DNA of 23,421 nucleotides, from positions 1,724 to 25,144 of the forward strand of contig PKZC01000272.1 of assembly GCA_003132905.1 (NCBI GenBank). Reading direction: 5' to 3'. Shown one piece after another: positions 7,735-15,868 of this stretch (the stretch's first letter is position 1; every line of letters begins with the position of its first letter). The notes under the pieces were generated by a model. It was given only the letters and a program-made list of their open reading frames with translations, made no database searches and was not told the origin of the DNA. The stretch is from Bryobacterales bacterium (lineage in GTDB: Bacteria > Acidobacteriota > Terriglobia > Bryobacterales > Bryobacteraceae). The translations under genes were made by a program, and so were the position numbers.

Positions 7735-8029
7735 CTACATCGCTTGTTTTTTCGCCGGAATGTTTCTCGCTAACGTAGTTCCTCATTTCGTGCAGGGCGT
7801 TTGTGGCAATCGCTTTCCGACACCTTTTGCCAAGCCTCCCGGCAAGGGACTGTCCTCGCCAACGGTGAACGTGGTCTGGTCTCTGTTCAACCTGGTTGCT
7901 GGTTATCTCCTGTTCCGGTTCGGAAAGGTTTCGAGCGGAGGCGACTTCGCCCTTATTGTTTTCTTCGCAGGCATCGTTGTCCTCAGCATGATGATGAGCG
8001 TGCAATTTGAAAAGAAGCACGCCGCCTGA
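7721..8029 (+). CDS. Small integral membrane protein (102 aa), function unknown
   Basis: GTG start at 7721 with a good ribosome site (AAAGGGA) and a 14-bp overlap with the exporter gene. Three hydrophobic segments: IACFFAGMFLANVVPHF at the N-terminus, VNVVWSLFNLVAGYLLF in the middle, and FALIVFFAGIVVLSMMM near the end. A conserved-looking linker GVCGNRFPTPFAKPPGKGLS lies between the first two. Tight coupling suggests it works with the exporter, for example as a stabilising partner, but that is inference only. No catalytic motif is seen. Confidence 0.8.
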   Translation: MHWYNYIACFFAGMFLANVVPHFVQGVCGNRFPTPFAKPPGKGLSSPTVNVVWSLFNLVAGYLLFRFGKVSSGGDFALIVFFAGIVVLSMMMSVQFEKKHAA

Positions 8030-8058
8030 CGAAGGCCTCTGTGCCCGAAAGGAAATCC

Positions 8059-8648
8059 ATGGCTGTCACACAACTTGATACCGCGGCTGCGCTCATCGTA
8101 ATCGATTTGCAGAAAGGCATTGTCGCCCGTCCGACCGTACACCCTGTCAGCGAGATTATCGGCCGCTCTGCACGGCTGGCGCGCGCTTTCCGCGAACGCG
8201 GGCTGCCGGTCGTTCTCGTCAACGTTACGGGCGCGGCCCCGGGACGCACGGACGCCGGACCTCGTAACCTTTTACGTTTTCGGCCGATTGGACCGAGCTT
8301 GTTCCTGAATTGGAACAGCAGCCCACCGATTACCTTGTCAGCAAGCAACGCGTAGACGCGTTCATTGGCACATCCCTGGACGAGACGTTGCGCCGGCGTG
8401 GCGTGACGCAGGTTTTCGTGACGGGGGTTGCGACGAGTGCCGGTGTAGAGTCGACGCTGCGCAGCGCCTGCGATCACGGCTACAACGTGGTGGCTATCGT
8501 GGATGCGATGACGGATCGGGCCGCCGACGCCCACCGCCATAGTGTCGAGAAGATTTTTCCGAGAATGGCTGAGACGGCCACAACCAATGACGTCCTAAGG
8601 CTGTTGGAGCCGGCGGGGCGCGAAGCGGCAAAAGATCGGATTGACTAA
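8059..8648 (+). pseudogene. Isochorismatase-fold (cysteine hydrolase-like) protein, frameshifted
   Basis: Start at ATG 8059, 8 bp after GAAAGGA. The first frame gives AALIVIDLQKGI (Asp16 of the usual triad), then RERGLPVVLVNVTG, and goes astray after AGPRNLL at about 8265-8283. The second frame resumes at SADWTELVPELEQQ, with the triad Lys in YLVSKQR, followed by TGVATSAGVEST and a normal C-terminus to TAA 8646-8648. One base lost from the T-rich stretch CTTTTACGTTTT would explain the shift. Restored length is about 196 residues, normal for the fold. The residue where hydrolases have Cys (TNICVEST type) is Gly here, so even the intact protein would lack the nucleophile. Last gene of the MarR-MFS operon, 29 bp after the membrane protein. 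Confidence 0.75.
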
Positions 8649-8711
8649 GCCTTCAAGTTGCCGATAACCGGCCTAACCGCCAGCGTACACGCATAGGCTC
8701 TTGGCCAGCCG

Positions 8712-8822
8712 CAATGGAAATTCCTGCTTGGCCATGTATCGGTGCAGACAACCGAGCGTTATCTCGGCTGTAAGCAGCGGATCCGCGAAGCCGTGAACGA
8801 TCACATCGGCATCGAACCGTAG
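8712..8822 (+). pseudogene. C-terminal tail of a tyrosine recombinase (phage-type integrase)
   Basis: Thirty-six codons ending in TAG read QWKFLLGHVSVQTTERYLGC then KQRIREAVNDHIGIEP. The LLGHVSVQTTERYLG block is the hallmark end of the catalytic domain of tyrosine recombinases: His of GH and the nucleophilic Tyr of ERYLG. Everything upstream (the Arg of box I and the rest of the catalytic domain) is missing; the same frame has a stop about 25 bp before. It marks an old integration event at the left edge of the island that carries the SIR2 gene. Confidence 0.75.
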
Positions 8823-9013
8823 CGAAAGGAACCGTCACGGGAGTGGGACTGCGACTATACGTCGAGTTGAATCCGTAAACACCACGCCGTTACCGAGGGC
8901 CGACGCGCCATAGAGTTGTCCTGAGGAGAATGCCGTCTCATGCTCCAGCAGTTTCAGAATCTTGCGCCGCGAATCGGCTGATCAGACCCGTTCGCCGCGC
9001 CCACGAATCGGCT

Positions 9014-9142
9014 TTACGCGGTTCCTGCTACGGGCTTCTTGGCCGGGGCTTTGCCCTGCTTCTTCTGCTCCTCTTGTTTGTGTTTCGTCAATTGCTGTTG
9101 CTTGTTCTTGTCCTTGTCTTTCTTGCCACCCTTGTCTCCCAT
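9014..9142 (-). CDS. Tiny Lys/Gln-rich basic protein (42 aa)
   Basis: The ATG at 9142 is preceded by an excellent ribosome site (AAAGGAG, 5-6 bp upstream). The product begins MGDKGGKKDKDKNKQQQ, is extremely rich in Lys and Gln, continues TKHKQEEQKKQGKAPAKKPV and ends at TAA 9014-9016. There is no hydrophobic segment; it should be disordered and strongly basic, possibly nucleic-acid binding. Small proteins with the same MGDKGGKKDKDK start occur in many environmental bacteria as I remember them, without known function. Short and low-complexity, but the start context makes it convincing. Confidence 0.65.
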   Translation of the reverse strand: MGDKGGKKDKDKNKQQQLTKHKQEEQKKQGKAPAKKPVAGTA

Positions 9143-9155
9143 GCCTGCTCCTTTT

Positions 9156-9344
9156 TCAGCGATTGTGACTTGAAGTCTGGATCACCGCGCGGTTGATCAT
9201 TCGTAATCGCCGCGAACCAACGCTACCACAATTGCAGTCAGGAAGAGTCACTGCAGCCGAACTCGGATTTCCCGTGCACTCACTCACTGTGCAGTGCAAA
9301 GTATCTTCCTGTGTCTCTCGGCGTGCAAGTTCTTTGTTGCTCAT
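9156..9344 (-). CDS. Hypothetical 62-aa protein upstream of the Lys-rich protein
   Basis: Open frame from ATG 9344 to TGA 9156-9158, ending 13 bp before the start of the Lys-rich gene on the same strand. The product begins MSNKELARRETQEDTLHCTV and contains four Cys in the middle (HCTVSEC and DCNCGS), which could bind a metal. The ribosome site is poor (GGGG close to the start) and no family is recognised, so this could be a chance frame. Confidence 0.3.
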   Translation of the reverse strand: MSNKELARRETQEDTLHCTVSECTGNPSSAAVTLPDCNCGSVGSRRLRMINRAVIQTSSHNR

Positions 9345-9858
9345 CGGCCCCGGTTCGTGGCTTTGTCGATTTCCCGATTCCTTCTTTTCGTAAACGTTGC
9401 GCACGGCATTCAGGCGAGAGCCACATTCGCCGGCGGTGACCAATCCGCATGTACGCATCGGCCAGATCACTCCTGCCTTGTCGCCATGGGCTTGGTAAAG
9501 GTTCGCCGGAATTCACTTGGGGGAATAGCGGCCTATCCTTTCCCGTGGAACGACCGATTCTCAATCTACGCGATGCCGACTACACGTCCAAGTGGTTGGG
9601 TCGAGCCCCATCTCTATGGGAATGATCTCACTCCCGTGGAAGAGATTCACCGCCGCAAGGAGCGACAAAGACTTATAACGCCGCAGCCCCTGCGGGGTGG
9701 CCCCGTGCATTACAATTGAGTTTCGCCCTGTACGTAACAAATTAAGCTAGATTTACCCTTCCCGCTGCGCCCGAAGCGTACGCACGGAACTAAGATACTA
9801 CGACTTTTGCGACGCGCTACGCAGGGACGACGGGAACGTCCAGACGGAAACTAGACCA
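9345..9858. other. Stretch without a supportable gene
   Basis: A 141-aa plus frame (9294-9719) runs through here, but it has no start context and an implausible composition, and I see no domain. Near 9690-9710 the sequence GCCCCTGCGGGGTGGCCCCG can fold into short alternative hairpins without a T run. Promoter signals for the SIR2 gene are not obvious. This looks like degenerate DNA of the same island as the integrase tail. Confidence 0.4.
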
Positions 9859-11076
9859 TTGAAATCGACTAAGCGAAAGATCAAACGTCGAGCTCCAGAT
9901 CCTACACCACCCATGCTCGTTGAGCGACTTTATGACGAAGTCATCCAGGAATCGGTTGTAGTTTTCGTCGGGGCTGGGAGCACAACAGAGCACTCGCAAG
10001 ATGGTCCACGTTTTTTCGACCTGATTAAGCGGAAGGCGTCGTACCCGGAGTCCTTGCCTTGTCCATCCTTTCCGAAGCTGATGGAGTACTTCTGTAATGA
10101 GCTGGATGGAGGACAGCACAACCGTCTCATCAGAGAAGCGATTTCGTACCTGGAATATTTCTTTCTGCCGGGCGAACGTCGAAATGCAGCGACGATGACG
10201 AGCGATTTGTTGGCAGAGATACCGTGGTTCAACAGACTCGTTACGACAAACTGGGACCCGCTTATCGAAAGGTCTTTGGACGTTCTCGTTCCGATAGTTG
10301 AAGATCGTGACTTGGCGTTTTGGGACGACAGGAAGCGGCAGGTGCTGAAGATCCATGGATGCATCACGCGGCCATATTCGATCATCGCTACTGAGGATGA
10401 TTATGAGAGGTGCATAGGTCAGAGCCCGCTCATCTTCAATAAGCTACGGGACCTTATGGCGACAAAAACCTTCTTGTTCATGGGATACAGTATGCGCGAT
10501 CAGGACTTCCAGGAAGTCTGGAGCAGTATCACGAAGGCACTTGGAAAATTTGCCAAACTCGCATACGCCATTGATCCCCAATCCACCGAAGAAAACGTGC
10601 GATTTTGGAAAAAGCAAGGGATTCAACTCTTCAAAACATACGATATAGCTTTCCTGCGTTGCCTTCGTGAGAAGCTCGAAGAAGGGGATCTACTTCCGAC
10701 TCGCACCTTCCTTAACTTCCTGCATAGTCAGAGGAGGCGGATACTTTCCACCCATCTGAAACTGCGACAAAACTCTGATGGAGCAATGGCTTCTTCAATG
10801 TATCAAGACGGGCTCTTGCACGCGCTCCAAGACGTCCTGTCTTCAACGGTTTTGGGCACAAAGCAAAAGTCAGATATTGAATCAGAGCTCGCCTCCGTAT
10901 CGAGGGCTGTTAGGGCAAGTATGGATTCGCAAGATCCCATAGAAGTAGCGTATTGGAACGGTCACCAGGAAGTTCTTAGGCGATTCTGCAGCCGCGACAA
11001 AACCGCGATCCCGATGTACTTTCACCCACGAAACTTAGTTCCGGTTTCCAAATTTGTGCAGAGCCGCGCATGGTAA
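9859..11076 (+). CDS. SIR2-like domain protein (405 aa), probable NAD-consuming defence-type effector
   Basis: N-terminal SIR2_2-type Rossmann domain: VVVFVGAG at 33-40, LVTTNWDP at 127-134 (Asn131 and Asp133 of the NAD site), KIHGC with the catalytic-type His166, and FLFMGYSMRDQDF at 205-217. About 150 further residues are helical with no domain I recognise, ending near PMYFHPRNLVPVSKFV. Known for the family: stand-alone or fused SIR2_2 proteins in bacteria often degrade NAD in abortive anti-phage systems (Thoeris ThsA, DSR types). No partner gene of such a system is adjacent, so the role is inference. Start is TTG 9859; ATG 9913 (PMLVERLYDEV) is a realistic alternative that keeps the whole domain. 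Base composition looks lower in GC than its neighbours, consistent with transfer. Confidence 0.82.
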   Translation: MKSTKRKIKRRAPDPTPPMLVERLYDEVIQESVVVFVGAGSTTEHSQDGPRFFDLIKRKASYPESLPCPSFPKLMEYFCNELDGGQHNRLIREAISYLEYFFLPGERRNAATMTSDLLAEIPWFNRLVTTNWDPLIERSLDVLVPIVEDRDLAFWDDRKRQVLKIHGCITRPYSIIATEDDYERCIGQSPLIFNKLRDLMATKTFLFMGYSMRDQDFQEVWSSITKALGKFAKLAYAIDPQSTEENVRFWKKQGIQLFKTYDIAFLRCLREKLEEGDLLPTRTFLNFLHSQRRRILSTHLKLRQNSDGAMASSMYQDGLLHALQDVLSSTVLGTKQKSDIESELASVSRAVRASMDSQDPIEVAYWNGHQEVLRRFCSRDKTAIPMYFHPRNLVPVSKFVQSRAW

Positions 11077-11267
11077 TGAGCCGTAGGCCACTGGCTCGAT
11101 GCACGGAATCCCTAGGAATTTCAAGGATTACGGCTAAGCAGCCTTCCCAATAGCGATCATCGCGAATAAGTTGACCTAAAACGGCCTATGCTTCCCTGTG
11201 CTCACTTCGCCAATCGGGAACCTAGCTCGCGCCCCGCATGCGCTTATCTAAGCAGGTTCCGTTTGCC
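11077..11267. other. Convergent intergenic region between the SIR2 gene and tex
   Basis: Both flanking genes end here. GGAACCT (11217-11223) and AGGTTCC (11254-11260) are perfect inverted arms enclosing 30 bp that themselves contain GCGC/GCGC pairing; this could be a bidirectional transcription stop, though T runs are short. No gene seen. Confidence 0.35.
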
Positions 11268-13538
11268 TCATCGTTTCTTCCAACGATCGGCGAGTGCGGC
11301 CAATTTATCGTCCATGGTTTGAGGCTTCGGGGCCGGAGCGGGCTTTCTCGACCGCGGCTCGCCACCCTGCACAGGTTTCGAACCTGGTGTCTTCATCGAC
11401 AACGCGATGCGCTTGGTCTTCGGATCTGCGCTAAGCACATGCACCTTTACGATCTGGCCCACCTTGGCGACATCGCTCGGTTCCTTGATGTAGCGATCCG
11501 ATAGTTCGCTGATATGGACCAATCCATCCTGATGAACGCCAACGTCGACGAAGGCTCCAAATTTGGTCACATTGGTCACGATGCCTTCCAGCGCCATTCC
11601 CACGCGCAGATCCGCGATCTCCTTCACGTTGTCCTTGAAGCTAGGTGCGACAAAAGAGTCCCGCGGATCGCGGCCGGGCTTGCGGAGTTCCTCCAGAATG
11701 TCTTTCAGGGTGTAGACGCCGGCAGTGAGGCCGCTCTTGTCGAGCTTTTCCAGTAGCGCAGGCTGTTCAATGAGCTGCTCGATTGGAACGTTCAAGCCAT
11801 TGGCGATTTGCTCGACCACGGGGTATGACTCGGGATGCACGGCGGTGATGTCGAGCGGGTTGTCGCCGTGGCGGATGCGTAGAAAGCCGGCGGCCTGCTC
11901 GAAGGTCTTGGGCCCTATGCCCGGTACGGCAGTCAATTGGATGCGCGAGCGGAAACGGCCATGTTCATTGCGGAACTCGACGATCTTCTGGGCGGTACGT
12001 TCGTTAATGCCAGCGACGTATCGGAGCAGAGCCCAGGAAGCGGTGTTCAGGTCCACGCCGACGCGGTTGACGCAGCTTTCGATCACCGTCTCGAGCGATT
12101 TGTGCAGATGATTCTGATCGACGTCGTGCTGATACTGGCCGACGCCGATGGACTTGGGGTCGAGTTTGACCAGCTCGGCCAGTGGGTCCTGCAAGCGGCG
12201 CGCAATGGAGATGGCCCCGCGGACAGTTAAGTCGAGATCGGGAAACTCCTGGCGCGCGATTTCCGAGGCTGAATAGATGGAGGCTCCAGACTCGTTCACC
12301 ATCACGCAGAAGATCGACGAGAGGCCTTCCTTCCTCAGGAGGTCGCGGACGAATGCATCGGCCTCGCGCGAAGCAGTTCCGTTGCCGATCGCGATGGCGC
12401 GGACATTGTATTTCTCGATCAAGGATTTCAGAGCACGTTCGGCGCCGGCGATATCGTTCTTAGGCTGAAACGGATAGATCACATCGTGAGCGAGAAACAT
12501 GCCGGTGTCGTCAACGACCGCGATCTTGCAGCCGGTACGGATGCCGGGGTCGAGTCCGATTACGGCGAGTTGACCCGCGGGAGGGGTCAGCAACAAGCTC
12601 TGGAGATTCTCGCGAAAAACCTGAATGGCGTCGACGTCGGCGCGCTGCTTCAGTTCCAGACGGACCTCGGAAGTGATGGAACTGTTGAGCAGACGCTTCC
12701 AGGCATCTTCCGCCGCCACGTTTAATTGGGGCGTCCAGTCGCCAGGGCTCTTGTGGATCTTGCCGTGGATAAGGCCGAGGGGGCGTTGGGAATCGAGTTC
12801 GATGAGGAAGTAGAGGACGTTTTCGCTCTCGCCGCGACGAATGGCGAGCATGCGATGCGAGGGAATCTGCTTGACCGGCTCGCGGTAGTTGTAATACATC
12901 TTGAACTTCTGCTGTTCGTCGACGGCGTCCGTCGTTTTCTTGCTGACGATGACGCCTTCCTCAAACATGGCGTGGCGCAGCAGCTTGCGAATGTCAGCGT
13001 TATCGCTGATGGTTTCGGCAACGATGTGGCGTGCCCCTTCGAGCGCTTCCCCTGCGCTCGCGACGCCTTTTTCCGCGTCGACAAAAGAAGCGGCGAATGT
13101 TTCGAGCGGCGTACCCGTCGCCTCTTGATTCCAGAGATAGTCCGCGAGCGGCTCCAGACCCTTTTCCCGCGCGATCATGGCCTTGGTGCGGCGCTTGGGT
13201 TTGTATGGAAGGTAAAGATCTTCCAACTCGCTCTTATCCAGTGTCCGATCGATGCGCACCTTCAACTCGTCGGTCAGCTTGCCTTGTTCCTGAATGGAAG
13301 CGAGGATGGTGTCTTTACGGGACACCAGCTCGCGAAAATAGAGAAGCTTTTCTTCGATGGCGCGAATCTGGACCTCGTCGAGGTTACCGGTTGCCTCCTT
13401 GCGGTAGCGAGCGATGAACGGAACCGTAGCGCCTTCGTCCAAGAGCTTGATCGTGGCGATGAGGGACTTCAGAGGGATCTGGAGCGTGCTGACAATGTGA
13501 ATCAGAAGATCAGGAGACAGAGACAGGAGTTCGGACAT
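11268..13538 (-). CDS. tex: Tex, transcription accessory protein with S1 RNA-binding domain (756 aa)
   Basis: Full-length member of the Tex family. N-terminal helical domain with GATVPFIARYRKEATG at about 36-51 and LEDLYLPYKPKRRTKA at 105-120, both signature stretches. A YqgF/RuvX-like RNase-H fold from about 324 (LAVIGLDPGIRTGCK, Asp330). Tandem helix-hairpin-helix motifs at about 490-560 (GINERTAQKIVEFR, LTAVPGIGPKTFEQAAGFLR). S1 domain at about 647-717 (GMALEGIVTNVTKFGAFVDV then LVHISELSDRYI). A short basic tail ends in ADRWKKR. Tex is a cytoplasmic nucleic-acid-binding protein that influences transcription and RNA turnover. The gene stands alone. A weak -10 (TAAAAT) lies about 13 bp before the start codon on the minus strand. 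Confidence 0.97.
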   Translation of the reverse strand: MSELLSLSPDLLIHIVSTLQIPLKSLIATIKLLDEGATVPFIARYRKEATGNLDEVQIRAIEEKLLYFRELVSRKDTILASIQEQGKLTDELKVRIDRTLDKSELEDLYLPYKPKRRTKAMIAREKGLEPLADYLWNQEATGTPLETFAASFVDAEKGVASAGEALEGARHIVAETISDNADIRKLLRHAMFEEGVIVSKKTTDAVDEQQKFKMYYNYREPVKQIPSHRMLAIRRGESENVLYFLIELDSQRPLGLIHGKIHKSPGDWTPQLNVAAEDAWKRLLNSSITSEVRLELKQRADVDAIQVFRENLQSLLLTPPAGQLAVIGLDPGIRTGCKIAVVDDTGMFLAHDVIYPFQPKNDIAGAERALKSLIEKYNVRAIAIGNGTASREADAFVRDLLRKEGLSSIFCVMVNESGASIYSASEIARQEFPDLDLTVRGAISIARRLQDPLAELVKLDPKSIGVGQYQHDVDQNHLHKSLETVIESCVNRVGVDLNTASWALLRYVAGINERTAQKIVEFRNEHGRFRSRIQLTAVPGIGPKTFEQAAGFLRIRHGDNPLDITAVHPESYPVVEQIANGLNVPIEQLIEQPALLEKLDKSGLTAGVYTLKDILEELRKPGRDPRDSFVAPSFKDNVKEIADLRVGMALEGIVTNVTKFGAFVDVGVHQDGLVHISELSDRYIKEPSDVAKVGQIVKVHVLSADPKTKRIALSMKTPGSKPVQGGEPRSRKPAPAPKPQTMDDKLAALADRWKKR

Positions 13539-13840
13539 GGAAGAACCCTCATTTTAGCGACTCCGCGGGAGCGCATCGATTACGTGGCGGCCACCAACGG
13601 AACGCTCGTTGATTTTTCACTTTGACGTGTAACGGCCGTCGCTGATATTTGGGCCTCCGGGCACGCTGATTGCGCTTGGAGAGTCCGTTCGCCGAGGGCG
13701 GTGCGCGGCAGTTGATGTGGACGCCGTTTTGCAGGCCCTTGGTAAATCCCCCCGGAACCATTTGGCGTTTAAGATAAGGTTGGTCTTGCCCATAACCCAA
13801 ACCGTCGGAGGGGCTTTTCGACCGCTGGTCATTACTTTTT
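13539..13840. other. Intergenic region upstream of tex, no gene seen
   Basis: Minus-strand frames of 71 and 83 codons overlap here in different phases, but neither has a ribosome site or a recognisable motif. The part nearest 13560 should hold the tex promoter. The region also receives the end of the cytochrome operon; I see no clear hairpin terminator. Confidence 0.4.
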
Positions 13841-14203
13841 CTACTTCTTGCGATTCCGCGTAAGATACGCCACTACATCTTCCAGTTCCCCGTCGCTGAT
13901 TTCGGTCTTGCGCGTAATGGGCATGCCGTACAGACCGTGCCGAACCACGCTTTTGATCATCACGGGCGTAAGATCCGTGCGTTGTTCAAGCACTGCCGGC
14001 AGCTTTCCTTTGTATTTCACAGCCAGGGCGGAGGTGCCTGCTAAAGCGCCATTGCCAAACATGACATTCTTGGGCGCTATGGCTCCGTGGCAAGGCGCAC
14101 ACCATTTATCGAAAACGACTTTTCCGTTGGGCTCTGAAGGCGTCTGGGCCAGAAGATAATTGCCGAATCCAACAACCAGGAGAAGAAGGACTGTCTGTCT
14201 CAT
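13841..14203 (-). CDS. Small c-type cytochrome, likely electron-accepting subunit of the adjacent flavoprotein (120 aa)
   Basis: Signal peptide MRQTVLLLLVVGFGNYLLAQ, then one haem-binding CAPCH (Cys35, Cys38, His39). Met94 in HGLYGMPITRKTEISD is a good sixth ligand, and the terminal helix (DGELEDVVAYLTRNR) is the standard end of class I cytochromes c. Length and pattern fit the small cytochrome subunit of p-cresol methylhydroxylase-type flavocytochromes (PchC), and its ATG overlaps the flavoprotein stop by 4 bp (ATGA). Expected role: periplasmic transfer of electrons from the reduced flavin to the respiratory chain. Confidence 0.88.
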   Translation of the reverse strand: MRQTVLLLLVVGFGNYLLAQTPSEPNGKVVFDKWCAPCHGAIAPKNVMFGNGALAGTSALAVKYKGKLPAVLEQRTDLTPVMIKSVVRHGLYGMPITRKTEISDGELEDVVAYLTRNRKK

Positions 14204-15822
14204 GCGCGGTTCTTCCTCATGTTTGCCGGCCAGATTCCATAACGGCCTGGCGAGATAATCCCGTTGGGGTCGATGCTGTCTTTCAGTTTTTCCTGGAAGC
14301 GCAGCAGGGAGTTGTTGTTGAAAGAATATTTGCTGATCAGAAGGTCCTGAAACGCCGGGTTCGTGCGATAGCCCACCCAGCCGTGCTCCGCGCAGCGGTT
14401 CAACACTTTCTCAAACAATGCCCGGCTGCGTGCATTCTTTGCGGGGTCGCGCCATGTGGGTACGGTGGTACCCGTCCAGAAACAGCGCGAATAGTAAGTG
14501 AATGGCGTGGGAAAAGGATTTTGCTGGGCCGGCAGGCCAAGTTCCTTGTAGGCTTCAAATAGGACGCGTGCCGATTCCCATAGGGCCGAAGCTTTGCGCG
14601 GGATCGTGACAAAAAGGTCGGCGTGTCCGTCCGGGGGGTCGTTTGCGTTGCCCGCATTCCGCGCCACCATGTTGAAGACTTCCAGCGCGGGAATTCCCAG
14701 GCGAGGCTTGTCGGATTGGGTCGGTTGTTTTTCCTTGGGGATGGGCAGCGTCAGAAACTCGCCGTCTTGGAAAGTCGCACCGGCAATCGCCTTCCCGATT
14801 CGCCGCTTGGCGGCCTGCCAGGTGCCGCGAACCGTTTCTTCGGGACCATAAAAATAAAGCTGCACAGACCAGGCTGGAAGCCTCTGCGCCGCCACGAAGT
14901 TTTCCACCGCCTCGGCGGAAGGCCAGCCATTTTGCATCAGGCTCGCCATGGCGGCTGCCCCCGGACCAAACGCTGACCGTCCGACAGGACTGCCATATTG
15001 AGGCATCCCTGTCAGGCCCAAATCTTCGAGGTAGCTGACCTCATAGACCAGTGCGTCCAGATCCTGGTGGCGCGGCGCGGTGACGGTACCAGACAAAAAA
15101 GCTTCCGGCATGGGCATCAGCCAGAAACCCATCTTCGTGACGATTCCGAAGTTCGATTGCGCAAACAGGCCGTCCACGTTGGGGCCAGCACCGTAGCGGA
15201 AGTCCTGCCAGCTATCCGAGTTGGGTACGGCACCCATTCCTGTGCGGATCACCTCGCCATCCGGTGTCACCACTTCCATGCCACAGTGCGAGCCGAAGTG
15301 ATCGCGAAACGCAGCCATCGTATAGCCGGCGCCATGATCCAGGCTGTTGCCCATTGGACTGCCCCATCCTGGGTCCGGCACATCCAGCATCAGTTTGAGG
15401 TTGCGTTCCCGGATGTGGTTGTAAAGATCGAAATACGAAACGCCCGGCTCGACTAAGGCGAACGCCCGCTTTTCGTCGACTTCGATGATGCGATTCATGC
15501 GCTTCAAGTCCACCACAACGCTGCCGCGCATATTGGGTGCGGATCCGCCGTAGGTCAGATTGCGTCCGGTTGAGATCGGGTACAGGGGGATGCGGTAACG
15601 ATTCGCGATGCGAACAATCTGTTGCACTTCCTCGACCTTAACCGGAGCCACCGCTGCGGAGGCCACTCGCTCTTCGGGTTCTCCCCAATTGATGGAGTAA
15701 GAGTCGCGATAGAGCGCCACATCTTCGTCCGAGCTGAACACCCAGCTCGCGCCCACGGCAGACCGGAACTGACCCAGGGCCGCATCGAAGTCCGCTGCGC
15801 TTACATTCGGAGGTAAAACCAT
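14200..15822 (-). CDS. FAD-linked oxidase/hydroxylase of the vanillyl-alcohol oxidase/p-cresol methylhydroxylase family (540 aa)
   Basis: PP-loop FAD domain with YPISTGRNLTYGGSAPNMRG at 81-100, then VVDLKRMNRIIEVDEKRAFA and LVEPGVSYFDLY. The signature LDVPDPGWGSPMGN contains Asp150 at the position of the catalytic Asp of vanillyl-alcohol oxidase. SNFGIVTKMGFWLMPMPEAF follows, and the C-terminal cap ends in DPNGIISPGRYGIWP. Tyr443-Tyr444 lie where the family attaches FAD covalently (His in VAO, Tyr in PCMH), so a tyrosyl-FAD link is plausible. Known reaction: oxidation of 4-alkylphenols via a quinone methide, with hydration by water. The adjacent cytochrome says electrons go to haem rather than oxygen, as in PchF/C. 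No Sec or Tat signal is seen on this subunit. Exact phenol unknown. Confidence 0.92.
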   Translation of the reverse strand: MVLPPNVSAADFDAALGQFRSAVGASWVFSSDEDVALYRDSYSINWGEPEERVASAAVAPVKVEEVQQIVRIANRYRIPLYPISTGRNLTYGGSAPNMRGSVVVDLKRMNRIIEVDEKRAFALVEPGVSYFDLYNHIRERNLKLMLDVPDPGWGSPMGNSLDHGAGYTMAAFRDHFGSHCGMEVVTPDGEVIRTGMGAVPNSDSWQDFRYGAGPNVDGLFAQSNFGIVTKMGFWLMPMPEAFLSGTVTAPRHQDLDALVYEVSYLEDLGLTGMPQYGSPVGRSAFGPGAAAMASLMQNGWPSAEAVENFVAAQRLPAWSVQLYFYGPEETVRGTWQAAKRRIGKAIAGATFQDGEFLTLPIPKEKQPTQSDKPRLGIPALEVFNMVARNAGNANDPPDGHADLFVTIPRKASALWESARVLFEAYKELGLPAQQNPFPTPFTYYSRCFWTGTTVPTWRDPAKNARSRALFEKVLNRCAEHGWVGYRTNPAFQDLLISKYSFNNNSLLRFQEKLKDSIDPNGIISPGRYGIWPANMRKNRA

Positions 15823-15868
15823 TTGAATATTCCCTTTCCGCCTTCAGGCGATCATCCTGCTTAAGCGA

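Noticed and set aside
9294..9719. 141-codon plus-strand frame between the Lys-rich gene and the SIR2 gene
   Set aside because: No start context, no domain, odd composition; partly overlaps the better-placed minus-strand frame.
12726..13625. 299-codon plus-strand open frame
   Set aside because: Entirely antisense to the conserved N-terminal half of tex, with no ribosome site and no motif; a shadow frame caused by high GC.
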